From Streptomyces deccanensis (GTDB lineage Bacteria; Actinomycetota; Actinomycetes; Streptomycetales; Streptomycetaceae): a DNA stretch of 64,000 nt. The position numbers and the translations under genes were made by a program. Under the pieces are notes generated by a model. That model was given only the letters and a program-made list of their open reading frames with translations, searched no databases and was not told the DNA's origin. Positions 9,301 through 19,085 of this stretch are shown here, piece by piece (the first letter of the stretch is position 1; every line of letters begins with the position of its first letter). The stretch covers positions 6,014,001-6,078,000 of the forward strand of contig NZ_CP092431.1 of NCBI RefSeq assembly GCF_022385335.1, read 5' to 3'.

Positions 9301-10212
9301 CTATCGGCCCGTGGGAGCCGCCGGTTCCGTCGGATCCGCCGGGTGCGGAGCCACCAGGGGCAGGCGGGAGGCCAGTCGCTGTTCGCACAGCTCGACCAGG
9401 CGGTCGTACCCCTCCTTGCCCATCAGCTCGATCAACTCCGGGCGGTACGAGACGTACACCGGGTCGCCCGCGCCGTGCGCCGACGTCGCCGAGGTGCACC
9501 ACCAATGCAGGTCGTGACCGCCCGGGCCCCAGCCGCGGCGGTCGTACTCGCCGATCGACACCTGGAGCACCCGCGTGTCGTCGGGCCGGTCGATCCAGTC
9601 GTACGTGCGGCGGATCGGCAGCTGCCAGCAGACGTCCGGCTTGGTCTCCAGCGGCTCGCGCCCCTCCCGGAGCGCCAGGATGTGCAGCGAACAGCCCGCG
9701 CCGCCGGCGAACCCCGGGCGGTTCTGGAAGATGCACGACCCCTTGTACGGGCGGGTCTGACGGTCGCCGTCCTCGTCCTTCGAGACCCAGCCGGTCTCCG
9801 TGCCCACATCGTGGAACTGCCAGATCTCCGGAGTGAGCCTCGCCACATGTTCGGCGACGCGCTTCTCGTCGTCCTCGTCCGAGAAGTGGGCACCCAGGGT
9901 GCAGCACCCGTCGGCCGCGCGGCCCGCCTGGATGCCTTGGCAGCCGCTGCCGAAGACGCAGTTCCAGCGAGAGGTCAGCCATGTCAGATCGCAGCGGAAG
10001 ACCTGCTCGTCGTCCGCCGGATCAGGGAACTCCACCCACGCGCGCGCGAAATCGAGCCCCTTCTCGTCCGGCGTGGGGGACTCCGCCGAGTTTTTCGTCG
10101 ACTTCGGTGGCCTGGTCGCCGCCTTCGCCCGCGAAGAGCCGCCGGTCGCAGCCGCTCCCGACGCCGCGCCCGCTGCCGACTTGTCGGCCTTTGCCTTTTT
10201 CGTCTTTGGCAC
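9301..10212 (-). CDS. Cys-rich conserved actinobacterial protein of unknown function
   Basis: A 303-residue soluble protein. After a Lys/Ala-rich, disordered first 55 residues comes a compact domain with many Cys and Trp: [54 protein letters not shown] and HWWCTSA. The clustering suggests metal or Fe-S binding, loosely like YkgJ-type cysteine-cluster proteins, but I cannot assign a function. The GTG at 10212 lies six bases after TACCCT (leaderless pattern). In-frame codons extending to 10344 overlap the divergent gene start and were not used. It diverges from the Ppx/GppA gene. Confidence 0.7.
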   Translation of the reverse strand: MPKTKKAKADKSAAGAASGAAATGGSSRAKAATRPPKSTKNSAESPTPDEKGLDFARAWVEFPDPADDEQVFRCDLTWLTSRWNCVFGSGCQGIQAGRAADGCCTLGAHFSDEDDEKRVAEHVARLTPEIWQFHDVGTETGWVSKDEDGDRQTRPYKGSCIFQNRPGFAGGAGCSLHILALREGREPLETKPDVCWQLPIRRTYDWIDRPDDTRVLQVSIGEYDRRGWGPGGHDLHWWCTSATSAHGAGDPVYVSYRPELIELMGKEGYDRLVELCEQRLASRLPLVAPHPADPTEPAAPTGR

Positions 10213-10283
10213 CCGTCCAGGGTACGGCGCCCGAAGCCGCATCGAGGACGGCGCACGCCTCCGCTGGCAGTAGCGTTCCGTAC

Positions 10284-11216
10284 ATGAGACTCGGTGTCCT
10301 CGACGTGGGATCGAACACGGTGCATCTGCTGGTGGTGGACGCACACCCGGGCGCGCGCCCCCTGCCCGCGCACTCGCACAAGGTGGAGCTACGCCTTGCC
10401 CAACTCCTCGACGAGGCCGGGGCCATCGGCCCCGAAGGGGTCGACAAACTCATAGCCGTGGTCCACGAGGCGCTCCAGGCCGCCGAGGACAAGGGAGTCG
10501 AGGAGCTGCTCCCGTTCGCCACGTCGGCGGTCCGGGAGGCCAGCAACGCCGACGACGTCCTCACCCGCGTCAAGGACGAGACCGGCGTGGAACTCCAGGT
10601 CCTCACCGGCGCCGAGGAGGCCCGGCTGACCTTCCTCGCCGTCCGCCGGTGGTTCGGCTGGTCGGCGGGCAAGCTGCTCGTCCTCGACATCGGCGGCGGC
10701 TCCCTGGAGATCGCCTACGGCATAGACGAGGAGCCCGACGCCGCCGCCTCGCTGCCGCTCGGCGCCGGCCGCCTCACCGCCGGCTGGCTTCCCGGTGACC
10801 CGCCCACCCCCGACGACATCCGGGCCCTGCGCCGTCATGTCCGGGCCCAGATCGCCCGTACGGTCGGGGAGTTCAGCCGCTTCGGGGCGCCCGACCATGT
10901 CGTCGCCACGTCCAAGACGTTCAAGCAGCTCGCCCGCATCGGCGGGGCCGCGCGTTCCGCCGAGGGGCTCTACGTCCAGCGCGAGCTCAAGCGTGGGGCG
11001 TTGGAGTCCTGGGTGCCCAAGCTCGCCGGTATGACCACCGCCCAGCGAGCCGCTCTGCCGGGCGTGTCCGAGGGGCGGGCCAATCAGCTCCTCGCGGGCG
11101 CGTTGGTCGCGGAGGCCGCGATGGATCTGTTCCAGGTGGAGACGTTGGAGATCTGTCCTTGGGCGCTTCGGGAGGGTGTGATCCTGCGGCGGCTGGATCA
11201 CATGGGGACGGCGTAG
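10284..11216 (+). CDS. Ppx/GppA family phosphatase (exopolyphosphatase)
   Basis: A 310-residue ASKHA-fold enzyme that removes phosphate from polyphosphate or pppGpp. The phosphate-1 loop is [15 protein letters not shown] at the N-terminus, the second loop is [15 protein letters not shown], and [14 protein letters not shown] is the usual motif between them. At about 310 residues it is the short actinobacterial form without the C-terminal HD-like domain. The ATG at 10284 follows TAGCGT by seven bases, so the transcript is likely leaderless. A sugar-phosphate isomerase-like gene follows, an order I recall from M. tuberculosis (Rv0496-Rv0498). Confidence 0.92.
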   Translation: MRLGVLDVGSNTVHLLVVDAHPGARPLPAHSHKVELRLAQLLDEAGAIGPEGVDKLIAVVHEALQAAEDKGVEELLPFATSAVREASNADDVLTRVKDETGVELQVLTGAEEARLTFLAVRRWFGWSAGKLLVLDIGGGSLEIAYGIDEEPDAAASLPLGAGRLTAGWLPGDPPTPDDIRALRRHVRAQIARTVGEFSRFGAPDHVVATSKTFKQLARIGGAARSAEGLYVQRELKRGALESWVPKLAGMTTAQRAALPGVSEGRANQLLAGALVAEAAMDLFQVETLEICPWALREGVILRRLDHMGTA

Positions 11217-11259
11217 GGACGGACGCGTGGGGAGCAGGTCAGGTTGGGTGGGTTGTCGG

Positions 11260-11440
11260 CTGCGGCTCCGGTGGGGCCTCTCGCGCAGTTTCCGCGCCCC
11301 TGAAAGACCACGGCCCCGCGGGCCTGAAAGACCACGGCCCCGCGGGCCTGAAACGCAACGGGGCTGCGGGATGAAAAGCACGGGGCGCAGCCCCTGCTTT
11401 TCAGGGGCGCGGGGAACTGCGTGAGCAACCCCCACCCGGC
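11260..11440. repeat. Palindromic intergenic element with tandem core (copy 1)
   Basis: Left arm from about 11260 (GGCTCCGGTGGGGCCTCTCG) and right arm from about 11398 (CAGGGGCGCGGGGAACTGCG) are inverted copies with a few mismatches. Between them are two exact 24-bp copies of TGAAAGACCACGGCCCCGCG plus GGCC, one decayed copy, and a hairpin GAAAAGCACGGGGC/GCCCCTGCTTTTC. It matches the element at 59240-59399 in architecture. It lies between the Ppx gene and the promoter of the isomerase gene. Confidence 0.8.
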
Positions 11441-11508
11441 CCGCGGTCGCCGACGTGCCCGTACCCCGACGGCGCACGGGCGAGGCCTCACCCCGTAGGC
11501 TGTCCCGC

Positions 11509-12330
11509 GTGGCAGAACCCGTACGGATCCCGGACGCGAAGGTCGCCCTGTCCACGGCCTCCGTGTACCCGGAGTCGACGGCCACGGCCTTCGAGATCGC
11601 CGCACGCCTCGGGTACGACGGCGTGGAGGTCATGGTCTGGACCGACCCGGTCAGCCAGGACCTCGAGGCCCTGCGCCGCCTCTCCGACTACCACCAGATC
11701 CCCATCCTCGCCGTTCACGCGCCCTGTCTGCTGATCACCCAACGCGTGTGGTCCACCGACCCCTGGGTCAAGCTGCAGCGCGCCCAGGCCGCCGCCGAGA
11801 AGCTCGGCGCGAGCACGGTCGTCGTCCATCCCCCGTTCCGCTGGCAGCGCCAGTACGCGCGTGACTTCGTCACCGGAATCTGGCGGATGGCGAACGAGAC
11901 GGACGTCCGGTTCGCGGTCGAGAACATGTACCCCTGGCGCTACCGCGACCGCGAGATGCTCGCCTACGCCCCCGACTGGGACGTGACGAAGGACGACTAC
12001 CGGCACTTCACGATCGACCTCAGCCACTCGGCGACCTCGCGCACCGACGCCCTGGACATGGTCGACCGCATGGGCGACCGCCTCGGTCATGTGCACATGG
12101 CGGACGGCAGGGGGTCGGCCAAGGACGAGCACCTCGTCCCGGGCCGCGGCACCCAGCCCTGCGCGGAACTGCTGGAACGTCTCGCCGTGAGCGGTTTCGA
12201 CGGCCACGTCGTGATCGAGGTCAACACCCGCCGTGCCATGTCCGCCGCCGAGCGCGAGGCCGACCTGGCGGAGGCGCTCGCCTTCACCCGGCTGCACCTC
12301 GCCTCCGCCGTGCGGGTCCCCCGGCCGTGA
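11509..12330 (+). CDS. Sugar phosphate isomerase/epimerase (xylose isomerase-like TIM barrel)
   Basis: A 273-residue member of the AP-endonuclease-2/xylose-isomerase-like TIM-barrel family. Metal-site candidates appear in order: [49 protein letters not shown] and VVIEVN. The substrate is unknown. The GTG at 11509 lies seven bases after TAGGCT, matching a leaderless start; the longer frame from 11455 was rejected. Its stop overlaps the start of the TetR gene by four bases (GTGA), so the two are co-translated. Confidence 0.88.
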   Translation: MAEPVRIPDAKVALSTASVYPESTATAFEIAARLGYDGVEVMVWTDPVSQDLEALRRLSDYHQIPILAVHAPCLLITQRVWSTDPWVKLQRAQAAAEKLGASTVVVHPPFRWQRQYARDFVTGIWRMANETDVRFAVENMYPWRYRDREMLAYAPDWDVTKDDYRHFTIDLSHSATSRTDALDMVDRMGDRLGHVHMADGRGSAKDEHLVPGRGTQPCAELLERLAVSGFDGHVVIEVNTRRAMSAAEREADLAEALAFTRLHLASAVRVPRP

Positions 12331-12944
12331 CACCGGCCACTCCCCGCCGCAGGGGCCGGCCCTCCCGTACGGAATCGGCCGACACGCCCGCCGCCCGCGA
12401 CCGCATCCTGGCGGCGGCCCGCGAGGAGTTCTCCGAGCGCGGCTACGACAAGGCGTCCGTACGCGGCATCGCCAAGGCCGCCGGGGTGGACTCGGCCCTC
12501 GTGCACCACTACTTCGGCACCAAGGAGCAGGTGTTCGAGGCCGCCGTCACCCTCTCCTTCGGCCCGGCCATGCAGGCTCCCCAGGCCGTCGAGGAGGGCC
12601 CGCTCGACGGCGTCGGCGAGCGGCTCACCCGGTTCGTCTTCGGCGTCTGGGAGAACCCGGCGACCCGTACGCCGCTCCTCGCGATCGTCCGTTCCGCCGT
12701 GAACAACGAGGCCGCAGCCGCCGTCTTCCGCCGCATCATCGCCACGCAGGTGCTCCGCCGTATCGCCGACCGCCTGGAGGTACCGGACGCGGAGCTGCGG
12801 GCCGAACTGGCCGCCGCGCAGCTGGTGGGCATCGCGATGCTGCGGTACGTGATCAAGGTCGAGCCGTTGGCGTCGGCGGACCCCGAGCAGATCATCGCAA
12901 GGGTGGCTCCAGTGGTGCAGGCACACCTCACCGCGCCCTCCTGA
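12327..12944 (+). CDS. TetR family transcriptional regulator
   Basis: A 205-residue TetR-type repressor. The N-terminal HTH is clear: [47 protein letters not shown] (about residues 24-70); the rest is a helical ligand-binding domain. The GTG at 12327 overlaps the stop of the isomerase gene, so translation is coupled. It may control its own operon or the downstream ilvD promoter, where an inverted repeat is present, but this is inference. Confidence 0.93.
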   Translation: MTPATPRRRGRPSRTESADTPAARDRILAAAREEFSERGYDKASVRGIAKAAGVDSALVHHYFGTKEQVFEAAVTLSFGPAMQAPQAVEEGPLDGVGERLTRFVFGVWENPATRTPLLAIVRSAVNNEAAAAVFRRIIATQVLRRIADRLEVPDAELRAELAAAQLVGIAMLRYVIKVEPLASADPEQIIARVAPVVQAHLTAPS

Positions 12945-13001
12945 GGGCAGGGGCAGGGGGCCGGGCGCGTACTCGAAAACCGAGACGGTCGTCCCATATT
13001 T

Positions 13002-13047
13002 CGGTCATCGTGTCCATCCCCTGGATGACCGGCGTACGCTCGACTTC
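13002..13047 (+). promoter_or_regulatory. Candidate ilvD promoter with inverted repeat
   Basis: CGGTCATC (13002-13009) and GATGACCG (13024-13031) form an 8-bp inverted repeat with 14 bases between. A -10-like TACGCT follows at 13035-13040, so the repeat would cover the -35 area. The regulator is unknown; the upstream TetR gene is one candidate. Confidence 0.4.
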
Positions 13048-13082
13048 AGTCATTACTCTCCGAAGGAGCGAGGCGAGCGACG

Positions 13083-14936
13083 ATGCCCGAGCTGAGGTCC
13101 CGCACAGTCACCCACGGCCGCAACATGGCGGGCGCCCGCGCCCTTATGCGCGCCTCCGGTGTACCGGGCGCGGACATCGGCCGCAAGCCGATCATCGCGG
13201 TCGCGAACAGCTTCACCGAGTTCGTGCCGGGCCACACCCACCTCCAGCCGGTCGGCCGGATCGTCAGCGAGGCGATCCGTGAGGCGGGCGGCATCCCGCG
13301 CGAGTTCAACACGATCGCCGTGGACGACGGCATCGCGATGGGGCACGGGGGCATGCTGTACTCGCTGCCCTCCCGCGACCTGATCGCGGACTCGGTCGAG
13401 TACATGGTCGAGGCCCACTGCGCCGACGCGCTGATCTGCATCTCCAACTGCGACAAGATCACCCCGGGCATGCTGAACGCCGCCCTGCGGCTCAACATCC
13501 CGACCGTCTTCGTCTCCGGCGGCCCCATGGAGTCCGGCCGGGCCACCCTCGTCGACGGCACGGTCCGTACGCTCGACCTCGTCGACGCGATCTCCGACGC
13601 GGTGAACGACAAGATCTCGGACGAGGACATCCTCCGCATCGAGGAGAACGCCTGTCCGACCTGCGGCTCCTGTTCCGGCATGTTCACCGCCAACTCGATG
13701 AACTGCCTGACCGAGGCCATCGGCCTCTCCCTCCCGGGCAACGGCTCGGTCCTGGCCACGCACACGGCCCGCAAGCAGCTGTACATCGACGCGGCCCACA
13801 CGGTCATGGACATCACCCGCCGCTACTACGACCAGGACGACGAGACGGTCCTGCCGCGCTCGATCGCGAACTTCGCGGCCTTCGAGAACGCCATGGCCCT
13901 CGACATCGCCATGGGCGGCTCCACCAACACGATCCTGCATCTGCTGGCCGCCGCCCAGGAGGCGGGCGTCCCCTTCGGGCTCAACGAGATCGACGCCGTC
14001 TCGCGCCGCGTGCCGTGCCTGGCGAAGGTCGCGCCGAACGTCGCCAAGGACCGCACGTACTACATGGAGGACGTGCACCGCGCCGGCGGCATCCCGGCCC
14101 TGCTGGGCGAGCTGCACCGCGCGGGCCTGCTCAACGAGGACGTGAACTCCGTCCACAGCCCCTCCCTCGCCGACTGGCTGAAGACCTGGGACGTGCGCGG
14201 CGGCTCCCCGTCCCCGAAGGCCGTCGAGCTGTGGCACGCGGCCCCCGGCTGCGTCCGCTCCGCCGAGGCGTTCTCCACCTCCGAGCGCTGGGACACCCTG
14301 GACGAGGACGCCGAGGGCGGCTGCATCCGCTCCGCCGAGCACGCGTACTCCAAGGACGGCGGACTGGCCGTGCTCAAGGGCAACCTTGCCGTCGACGGCT
14401 GCGTGGTGAAGACGGCCGGCGTCGACGAGTCGATCTGGACCTTCGAGGGTCCGGCGGTCGTCTGCGAGTCGCAGGAGGAGGCCGTCCAGAAGATCCTCCT
14501 GAAGGAGATCAAGGAGGGCGACGTCGTCGTCATCCGCTACGAGGGCCCCAAGGGCGGCCCCGGCATGCAGGAGATGCTCTACCCGACCTCGTACCTCAAG
14601 GGTCGCGGCCTGGGTAAGTCCTGCGCGCTGATCACCGACGGCCGCTTCTCCGGCGGCACCTCCGGCCTCTCCATCGGCCACGCCTCGCCCGAGGCGGCCG
14701 GCGGTGGCACGATCGCCCTCGTCGAGGACGGCGACCGCATCCGCATCGACATCCCGAACCGCACGATCGAGTTGCTGGTCGACGACGCCGAACTGGCCCG
14801 CCGCGAGGCCGCTCTGAACGGCGTCTACGCCCCGAAGAACCGGGAGCGCAAGGTGTCGGCCGCGCTGCGCGCCTACGCCGCGATGGCCACCAGCGCCGAC
14901 AAGGGCGCGGTGCGGGACGTCAGCAAGCTGGGCTGA
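13083..14936 (+). CDS. ilvD: Dihydroxy-acid dehydratase IlvD
   Basis: A 617-residue Fe-S dehydratase that converts dihydroxyisovalerate and dihydroxymethylvalerate to the 2-keto acids of valine and isoleucine synthesis. Family motifs include [11 protein letters not shown] and [17 protein letters not shown] with the cluster cysteines, and GGPGMQEML and [11 protein letters not shown] near the C-terminus. The three cluster Cys positions match the long E. coli-type enzyme. The ATG is preceded by AAGGAG and GAGG at long but usable spacing. It stands alone, ended by a hairpin shared with the convergent kinase gene. Confidence 0.98.
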   Translation: MPELRSRTVTHGRNMAGARALMRASGVPGADIGRKPIIAVANSFTEFVPGHTHLQPVGRIVSEAIREAGGIPREFNTIAVDDGIAMGHGGMLYSLPSRDLIADSVEYMVEAHCADALICISNCDKITPGMLNAALRLNIPTVFVSGGPMESGRATLVDGTVRTLDLVDAISDAVNDKISDEDILRIEENACPTCGSCSGMFTANSMNCLTEAIGLSLPGNGSVLATHTARKQLYIDAAHTVMDITRRYYDQDDETVLPRSIANFAAFENAMALDIAMGGSTNTILHLLAAAQEAGVPFGLNEIDAVSRRVPCLAKVAPNVAKDRTYYMEDVHRAGGIPALLGELHRAGLLNEDVNSVHSPSLADWLKTWDVRGGSPSPKAVELWHAAPGCVRSAEAFSTSERWDTLDEDAEGGCIRSAEHAYSKDGGLAVLKGNLAVDGCVVKTAGVDESIWTFEGPAVVCESQEEAVQKILLKEIKEGDVVVIRYEGPKGGPGMQEMLYPTSYLKGRGLGKSCALITDGRFSGGTSGLSIGHASPEAAGGGTIALVEDGDRIRIDIPNRTIELLVDDAELARREAALNGVYAPKNRERKVSAALRAYAAMATSADKGAVRDVSKLG

Positions 14937-14974
14937 GGTCCGCCGCCGTCCGCACGGCGGTGGTGGTAGCAGTG

Positions 14975-15001
14975 AGGGCCGTTCCCGGCGGGGACGGCCC
15001 T
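14975..15001. terminator. Hairpin between convergent ilvD and kinase gene
   Basis: AGGGCCGT and ACGGCCCT pair around an 11-base loop that can close further. A second hairpin, CCGCCGT/ACGGCGG, lies just upstream at 14943-14960. There is no U-tract, as is usual for GC-rich actinobacterial terminators. It could serve both genes. Confidence 0.7.
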
Positions 15002-15050
15002 CGTCGCACGGGTGTGGAGGCGGCCCGGGTCATATGGTCGGCCGGCCGTT

Positions 15051-17516
15051 TCACCAGCTCGCCGGATCGTTTCCGTCCAGGCCGAGCACGGTCCCGTCGA
15101 GTGTGCCCGCGCAGACGCGGCCGTCGATGAACACCGGCTCGGGCCGTGCGCCGGTGATCCGGTCCGCGTCGCCGAGCCGAGCCGCGGTCTGCCCACTGAG
15201 CAGGCCCTTGCGCACGTCCACCGCGAGCAGCCGCCCGTCGGACGAGGTGAAGTACACGTACCGGTCGCCGGCGACCGGCGCCGAACCCCGCGCGACCCCC
15301 GTCTCGGTCCGCCACACCTGCTCGCGGGCCTTCATGTCGACGGCCACGAGCGCACCACTCGCGCCACTCAGCAGGTACACGACGTCACCGCGCACCACCG
15401 CATGGGCCTGTTCGAGCCGTACGGGCAGCTCGACCCGGACGGTCTTCCCCGTGCCGGAGTCGTACCGGACCAGGGCGACCGTGTCGGGGTAGTCGCCCCC
15501 GATCGAGGCGAAGAAGAGGGAGCCGTTCTGGGCCCCCACCGGTTCCAGCTGCCCGTCGAGCCGGGCGTCCCACCGCACGTCACCCGTCTCCGGGTCGACC
15601 GCGGTGACCCGCGTCCGAGCCCCCGCGCCCTCACCGGTGACGCTCGCCACATAGGCCGAGCGGTCACCGTCGAACGAGGTGAAGTACGCCTCCGGCTGCC
15701 CGGGGATGCGGCGGCTCCACGCGGTGTCGCCGGTCGCGCTGTCCACACCGGTGACCGTTCCGTCGGCGGAGGTCAGCAGCAGCATGCCGCCCGCGTACCG
15801 CTCGGAGCCGTACGCGGAGACGTCCCGCTCCCACCGCACCTTGCCGGTCTCCGGGTCGAGCGCCTGGACCCGGCGGCTCTCGCCCGTCAGCACATGCACC
15901 AGGCCGCCCGACTCGACGGGCGGGCCACCCGCGCCCAGCTCACCCGCGCCCTCGACGGTGTGCCGCCACAGCACGCTGCCGTCCGCCGGGTCCAACGCGG
16001 AGACCAGCCCCGGCTGTGAGCACAGCAGCTTCCCGGCACCGTACGAGCACTGCGGCGCGCTCCCGTTCTTCGCCGCGGGCTTGGTGGACCAGGCTTCGAG
16101 CGCGGGGGCGGCGGCCGCGGCACGGCTGGCCCGCGGTGTGGCCGTAGCGCCGTCCACCCGCTCGCCGTCACCGCCCCACACCCGCGCCGAGACGAACCCC
16201 CCACCGGCGACGAGCACCAAGGAGACGGCGACCAGAACGGCCCGCCGACGCAACCGCCGACCGACCGCACCGGCCCGGTTTCCGTGCTCACCGTCGCGGG
16301 ACGTACCGGCCTGAACGCGACCATCGCCGGGCCCTGTTCGGGTGCCGGTGCCGGTGCCGGTGCCGATGGGGGTGGGGGTGCCGGTGTGGGTCTGGGTGTG
16401 GGGCGCGGTGTCGGAGGCCGGGTCTGCCGCCGTTCCCTCTGGCGCGCCTTCAGGCGTGCCCTCTGCCGTGCCCTTTGCCCTGCCCTTTGCCGCACCGGCG
16501 TTACCGCTCTTGCCCCGCCCTGTGTTCGTGTCGCCGTAGTCGTCGCCGTGTTGGCCGGTGTGTCGGTCGTCGTGTGGGTCGGCGGCCGTCCGGCCAGGCC
16601 CTGGGACGGCTGCCCACCCCGCCCCTTGGCGCTCCTTCTCCCTCTCCCTCTCCCGCTGGGTCGGTATGAAGCTCTGGGTGTCGTACGAGGCGGCCACGGA
16701 CCGGAGTTCGTGCATCAGCTCGTCCGCCGTGGGCCGGTCCTCGGGCTCCTTCGCGAGGCAGGCGCGGACGAGGGGTGCGAGGTTCCCGGGTACGCCGGTG
16801 AGGTCCGGCTCGTCGTGGACGACCTGGTAGGCGACGACGTAGGGGCTGTCGGAGTCGAACGGCCCGCGCCCGGTGGCCGCGTGCACGGTCACCGAACCGA
16901 GCGCGAAGATGTCGGCGGCGGGCCCGACCTCCCTGGGCCGCCGGAACTGCTCGGGGGCCATGAACGGCGGTGTGCCGATCAACTTCCCGGTCTCCGTGCG
17001 CAGTTCGCTGTCCTTCGGCCGGGAGATACCGAAGTCGATGACTTTGGGGCCGTCCTCGGCGAGGAGGACGTTGCTGGGCTTGAGATCCCGGTGCACCACA
17101 CCGGCGCGATGGATGTCGCGCAGGGCCTCCGCGAGCCCGGCCATCAGCCGCCGCAACTGAGCAGGCGGCATGGGGCCGTTCCGCTTGACGTGCTCGGCGA
17201 GGGTCGGGCCGGGGATGAAGAGGGTGGCCATCCAGGGCCGGGGGCTGTCGGTGTCGGCGTCGACGACGGGCGCGGTGAAGGCACCGCTGACCCGCCGGGC
17301 GGCGGCCACCTCTTGCCGGAAGCGGCCTCTGAACTCTGGGTCCTTGGCGAACTCGGCGTGCACCACCTTCACCGCGAGCCGCAGTCCCGAGGTCGACGTG
17401 GCCAGATGGACGACACCCATGCCGCCGGAACCCAGACAGGCCTCCAGGCGGTACTGACCGGAGTACTCGGGAAGTTCCGCTTCCGCTCCCGACCCGGTGC
17501 CCCGCTGCGGTGCCAT
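15051..17516 (-). CDS. Transmembrane Ser/Thr protein kinase with PQQ-like beta-propeller
   Basis: An 821-residue Hanks-type kinase. The kinase domain (about 22-280) has the glycine loop GSGGMGVV, Lys50, HRDLKPSNV (Asp144) and DFG (161-163), so it should be active. A long Thr/Gly/Glu-rich linker with TGTGTGT repeats precedes a membrane helix (RAVLVAVSLVLVAGGGF). The outside region (about 470-821) holds repeated blades such as GSVLWRHTVEG, GKVRWERDV, GDTAWSRRI and GDVRWDARL, typical of PQQ-like propellers. It is likely a surface sensor whose ligand is unknown. It is divergent from the SH3-like gene. Confidence 0.93.
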   Translation of the reverse strand: MAPQRGTGSGAEAELPEYSGQYRLEACLGSGGMGVVHLATSTSGLRLAVKVVHAEFAKDPEFRGRFRQEVAAARRVSGAFTAPVVDADTDSPRPWMATLFIPGPTLAEHVKRNGPMPPAQLRRLMAGLAEALRDIHRAGVVHRDLKPSNVLLAEDGPKVIDFGISRPKDSELRTETGKLIGTPPFMAPEQFRRPREVGPAADIFALGSVTVHAATGRGPFDSDSPYVVAYQVVHDEPDLTGVPGNLAPLVRACLAKEPEDRPTADELMHELRSVAASYDTQSFIPTQREREREKERQGAGWAAVPGPGRTAADPHDDRHTGQHGDDYGDTNTGRGKSGNAGAAKGRAKGTAEGTPEGAPEGTAADPASDTAPHTQTHTGTPTPIGTGTGTGTRTGPGDGRVQAGTSRDGEHGNRAGAVGRRLRRRAVLVAVSLVLVAGGGFVSARVWGGDGERVDGATATPRASRAAAAAPALEAWSTKPAAKNGSAPQCSYGAGKLLCSQPGLVSALDPADGSVLWRHTVEGAGELGAGGPPVESGGLVHVLTGESRRVQALDPETGKVRWERDVSAYGSERYAGGMLLLTSADGTVTGVDSATGDTAWSRRIPGQPEAYFTSFDGDRSAYVASVTGEGAGARTRVTAVDPETGDVRWDARLDGQLEPVGAQNGSLFFASIGGDYPDTVALVRYDSGTGKTVRVELPVRLEQAHAVVRGDVVYLLSGASGALVAVDMKAREQVWRTETGVARGSAPVAGDRYVYFTSSDGRLLAVDVRKGLLSGQTAARLGDADRITGARPEPVFIDGRVCAGTLDGTVLGLDGNDPASW

Positions 17517-17600
17517 GGGCCCACCCCCGTGCTGTTTTTCGGCCGCCCCCGCGACGCTCGGAGCCTAGTCGATGACCCCTACGGGACAGAGGCGGCTTGC

Positions 17601-17724
17601 TAGCCTTCACGTGCGAAAAACGCACAGGTGTGTGTGTCCTGATTCAGGGGTATCAAAGGGTCCCCGTGGCTTCCATGGGGACCAAACGGGGTTCGAACGC
17701 GTTTCAAACGGGGGGAGTTCAGCC
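17601..17724 (+). promoter_or_regulatory. Structured leader of the SH3-like gene
   Basis: TAGCCT at 17601-17606 is a -10 candidate. Downstream, GTGCG-AAAAA-CGCAC (17611-17625) and an 11-bp stem GGTCCCCGTGG/CCATGGGGACC with a CTT loop (17659-17683) could form in the RNA before the GGGGGAG ribosome site at 17711-17717. No known riboswitch consensus was recognised. Confidence 0.4.
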
Positions 17725-18066
17725 ATGTCTGTCGAGCATGCCGAAGAGATCACGGGCGACGGCGAGGGGGAGCAGGCGACCACGATGGCGGCGACCGCGG
17801 GGGCGGTGACGGCAGCCGTCCGGTACTACTCGGTCGCGCCGGGCGTCCGCGTCAACGTCCGCAGTGGCCCGAGTACGAGTTACGGCATCGTCCGGGTCCT
17901 CTCCGAGGGCGCGAGGGTGCCGATCTACTGCCAGACGCCGGGCCAGACCATCTCCGGCCCGTACGGCACGACCAACGTCTGGGACAACATCGACGACGGC
18001 CAGTACATCTCCGACGCCTACGTCTACACAGGCAGCGACGGCTACGTGGCCGGCCGCTGCGGCTGA
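17725..18066 (+). CDS. Small SH3-like domain protein
   Basis: A 113-residue protein with a bacterial SH3 core: GVRVNVRSGPSTSYGIVRVL, then GARVPIYCQTPGQ, GTTNVWDNIDDGQYISDAYVYTG. Such domains often bind peptidoglycan. The N-terminus (MSVEHAEEITGDGEGEQ) is acidic and has no clear signal peptide, although an Ala-rich stretch (MAATAGAVTAAV) follows, so its location is uncertain. Two Cys (in IYCQ and GRCG) could pair. The ATG at 17725 follows GGGGGAG by seven bases. It diverges from the kinase gene. Confidence 0.8.
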   Translation: MSVEHAEEITGDGEGEQATTMAATAGAVTAAVRYYSVAPGVRVNVRSGPSTSYGIVRVLSEGARVPIYCQTPGQTISGPYGTTNVWDNIDDGQYISDAYVYTGSDGYVAGRCG

Positions 18067-18479
18067 CCCCACGGCCACGGTCTCACGCGACACGGAACGC
18101 GCCGCGGTACCCCACACCGGGTACCGCGGCGCCCCGGCCGCCACCTGTGGCTGCCGGCAGCGGGGCCGGCTCCGCTGCCGGCTCCGGGGCACCCGCCGGG
18201 GCCGGGCGGCGGCTAGGGCTCCCGGGGGCACGCCGACGGCTTCGGGCTTGCGTCCGGTGTGTGGCTGTGAGGCCGGTGGGTGGTCGTGAGGCCGAGCGGC
18301 GACTTGGGCTTCTGGGGTGCCGCCCGGTAGCGATCCGCAGCCCTGGCCCGACGCCCTGGCTCGGCGCCCGGGGTGGCCGTGAGGCTGAAGGGCTGCCGCG
18401 GTTCACAGGGACGCGCTCGGTTCAGCCGCTGCCCGATGCCGCCGCGTAGCCCTTTCCGACCCGGGGCGATAATCGACGC
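18067..18479. other. Intergenic region with terminator and degenerate repeats
   Basis: Begins with a strong terminator hairpin (listed separately). From about 18225 to 18420 it contains degenerate repeats of the type GTGGNCGTGAGGCCG. No gene supported. A GATAAT just before the next start codon (18468-18473) may be its -10 box. Confidence 0.4.
18099..18132 (+). terminator. Terminator after SH3-like gene
   Basis: A perfect 14-bp stem, GCGCCGCGGTACCC with GGGTACCGCGGCGC, around a CACACC loop, 32 bp downstream of the stop codon. Confidence 0.85.
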
Positions 18480-19085
18480 GTGAGCGATGAACCGAAGAAC
18501 ATCCGGGCGGAGCGGCAGGGACAGCGGGCGCAGCAGGCGCAGCTGCTGCCGCAGGGCTCGGAGGGGCCGCAGGGGTCGGAAGCGCCGCAGGGGCGCCGGG
18601 CGTCTTCGACGGCCGGGGCGACTCCGGCGGGCCCGCGTCCCGAACCCATCCGTTTCTTCGGGACGACCTGGCTGAATCACGACGGCAACTATCCGGCCCG
18701 CCGCGCGGGTGTCACCGTGGGCTCGCTCGCCGCCGTGATCGTCTCCGGCCTGGTACTGCGCCTGGCCTACGAGGGTCTGCAGCTCGCGGCGGTCGGCGGC
18801 TTCGTCAGCATCGTCGTCCTCATCATGTTCGCCGTCTGCAGCGCCCTGGCCTTCGGCCACACCTGGGGCTCCTACACCAAGCGCCCCGATCCGGCCCGCC
18901 AGTCCTCCCTGCGCGGCCTGCTCACCATCGGTTTCCTCGGCTCCCTGGCCGCCTACTTCCTCCGCTCCTTGAAGGAGGCCCCGGGGGAGTCCCTCCACCG
19001 CGCGGAATACACCACGGCCCGCGAACAGTACGACCGCCGCACAGCCAAACGCACCGGCAACCCGGCGAAGCGCCACCGCCCCTGA
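18480..19085 (+). CDS. Conserved integral membrane protein of unknown function
   Basis: A 201-residue protein. The first 60 residues are hydrophilic and Gln/Gly/Ser-rich. The FFGTTWLNHDGNYPARRAGV stretch leads into three membrane helices (about 74-94, 101-125 and 140-162). The C-terminus is basic and cytoplasmic in likely topology. The GTG at 18480 lies six bases after GATAAT, compatible with a leaderless mRNA. I recognise no functional motif. Confidence 0.7.
   Translation: MSDEPKNIRAERQGQRAQQAQLLPQGSEGPQGSEAPQGRRASSTAGATPAGPRPEPIRFFGTTWLNHDGNYPARRAGVTVGSLAAVIVSGLVLRLAYEGLQLAAVGGFVSIVVLIMFAVCSALAFGHTWGSYTKRPDPARQSSLRGLLTIGFLGSLAAYFLRSLKEAPGESLHRAEYTTAREQYDRRTAKRTGNPAKRHRP

Noticed and set aside
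13053..14681. A 542-codon frame opposite ilvD
   Set aside because: Antisense mirror of strongly codon-biased ilvD; rich in Val, Gly, Arg, no recognisable fold or ribosome site.
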